64,000 bases of DNA from positions 62,001 to 126,000 of the forward strand of contig DASWQH010000007.1 of NCBI GenBank assembly GCA_036403815.1, read 5' to 3'. Origin of the DNA: JACVRN01 sp036403815. Its GTDB lineage: Bacteria; Acidobacteriota; Blastocatellia; Pyrinomonadales; Pyrinomonadaceae. A model generated the notes under the pieces. That model was not told the DNA's origin. It saw nothing but the letters and a program-made list of their open reading frames with translations, and did no database searches. This document shows, piece by piece, positions 63,341 to 64,000 of the stretch (positions are counted from its first letter, which is position 1; every line of letters starts with the position of its first letter). A program made the translations under genes and the position numbers.

Positions 63341-64000
63341 TTAAGCGGCTCTTGCCTCGGCTGCCGCTATCTTTGGCTCAGGAGTTTTACCGCCGCTCAT
63401 CCAGCGCCGTGCCGAATCGATGAGCACGACGATGGCCGCCAGCATCAGGATGGCTGTGAGCGCGACGTTGATGTAGCCTTGAATCATTGTTTCGGGTTTT
63501 TGAGCGAGCGGCCAGAAGTTGTCCGTGATGGATTGCCAGCCTGCGACGAGCGTCGTGATGGCTACAAAGGTGAGCGGAACAATCGTCACCCAGCTATAGC
63601 GTGCGCGCCCCATGTTGATGATTATCGTCGTCGCCACGCAGAGCGCTACAGATGCCAGAAGCTGGTTGGCTATGCCGAACATAGGCCAGATGGTCGAGAT
63701 TGAGCCTGACCAGATAAAGGCCGCCCAGCCGAAGACGACCAGCGCCGTCGTGATGAATGAGCCGGGCGGCCAGTTCGGCTCTTCAAGCTTTTTATAAAAC
63801 CTTCCGCCGAACTCGCCTACCAGAAAGCGCGCGACGCGCGTGCCGGTATCAATCGTCGTCAGTATAAAGAGCGCCTCGAACATGATGGCGAAGTGATACC
63901 AGTACTTCATAAAGCCCTGTAGGAACGGAATGCCGTCGAAGATTTTGGCGATGCCAAGTGCTAGTGTGACCGCACCACCCGTACGACCGCGCAAATTCTT
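63341..64000 (-). CDS. cstA: Carbon starvation protein CstA, C-terminal part (partial, 5' end outside window)
   Basis: About 219 codons of the leftward gene are visible, the 5' part lying beyond the window. The sequence shows FAIMFEALFILTTIDTGTRV, ARFLVGEFGGRFYKKLEEPN and WPPGSFITTALVVFGWAAFI, then SGSISTIWPMFGIANQLLAS. These are strong CstA signatures. The rest holds further membrane helices and a polar C-terminal tail. CstA is a peptide or pyruvate transporter of the inner membrane induced by carbon limitation. The downstream end abuts a nested palindrome element. Confidence 0.93.
   Translation of the reverse strand, partial: KNLRGRTGGAVTLALGIAKIFDGIPFLQGFMKYWYHFAIMFEALFILTTIDTGTRVARFLVGEFGGRFYKKLEEPNWPPGSFITTALVVFGWAAFIWSGSISTIWPMFGIANQLLASVALCVATTIIINMGRARYSWVTIVPLTFVAITTLVAGWQSITDNFWPLAQKPETMIQGYINVALTAILMLAAIVVLIDSARRWMSGGKTPEPKIAAAEARAA

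Overview
The window looks like a piece of chromosome from an Acidobacteriota bacterium, most likely of the Blastocatellia type. This is inferred from gene content: a secreted VWA protein of the acidobacterial VWFA-related type at the left edge, small secreted OmpA/Ig-like proteins, paired M16 peptidases, an S9A prolyl oligopeptidase, a zinc-ribbon-tagged membrane pyrophosphatase, and a Pkn-type kinase with a FlgO/TolB-like tail. I saw no rRNA, tRNA or CRISPR array. The DNA is moderately GC-rich with a few clearly AT-richer islands.

Layout. 1-4285: VWA protein, OmpA-family protein, a small basic secreted protein and a cyanophycinase-like S51 peptidase. 4542-10947: a leftward 2-oxoacid dehydrogenase operon in the order E3, E1-alpha, an AT-rich HhH-GPD-like gene, E1-beta, a DUF4242 protein and E2. 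11026-15003: small accessory genes (DinB-like, lipoprotein, rhodanese, secreted protein, zinc metallopeptidase). 15185-17677: a TIR-STAND-TPR protein of anti-phage or cell-death type. 18049-25144: fumarase, ferredoxin, Rieske protein, an RGG/YG-rich CBS protein, Hsp20 and Lon. 25453-26868: two integron-type gene cassettes with exactly matching core sites, one holding a gene broken by an in-frame TGA, the other a DUF433/DUF5615 toxin-antitoxin pair. 27040-30559: a di-haem cytochrome c peroxidase-like protein and a CPA2 antiporter. 30676-35875: a leftward 2-oxoacid:ferredoxin oxidoreductase operon (korA/korB) bracketed by two CBS proteins and carrying two extra genes between korA and korB. 36023-40329: an Fe-S assembly locus (cysteine desulfurase, IscU-BFD scaffold, SufR, Mrp/ApbC carrier, A-type carrier). 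40672-48650: peptidases (S9A, M24, two M16) and an alpha/beta hydrolase. 48750-58866: acetyltransferase, pyrophosphatase, PhyH dioxygenase, secreted proteins, DUF72, methyltransferase, a sulfatase-modifying-factor-like protein with a Ser/Thr kinase, YjbQ and BioY. 58959-64000: membrane pyrophosphatase, a secreted GATase-like protein and the 3' part of cstA.

Functionally, the window joins central carbon metabolism that depends on Fe-S and ferredoxin (lipoate-dependent dehydrogenase complex, ferredoxin-dependent oxidoreductase, fumarase, ferredoxin, Rieske protein) with the Fe-S assembly system that would supply it. That assembly locus carries a likely autoregulated sufR promoter containing CAAC-N6-GTTG.

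The most unusual part is the intergenic DNA. About seventeen gaps hold long hairpins whose arms are mostly degenerate 7-bp tandem repeats. Five loci hold larger nested palindromes (four complete, one fragment) built on CCGTAGG-like cores. Three loci hold a third inverted repeat family (GGTCAGTACCGCC...) with one solo arm. The sequences recur between distant gaps, so these look like dispersed elements rather than individual terminators.
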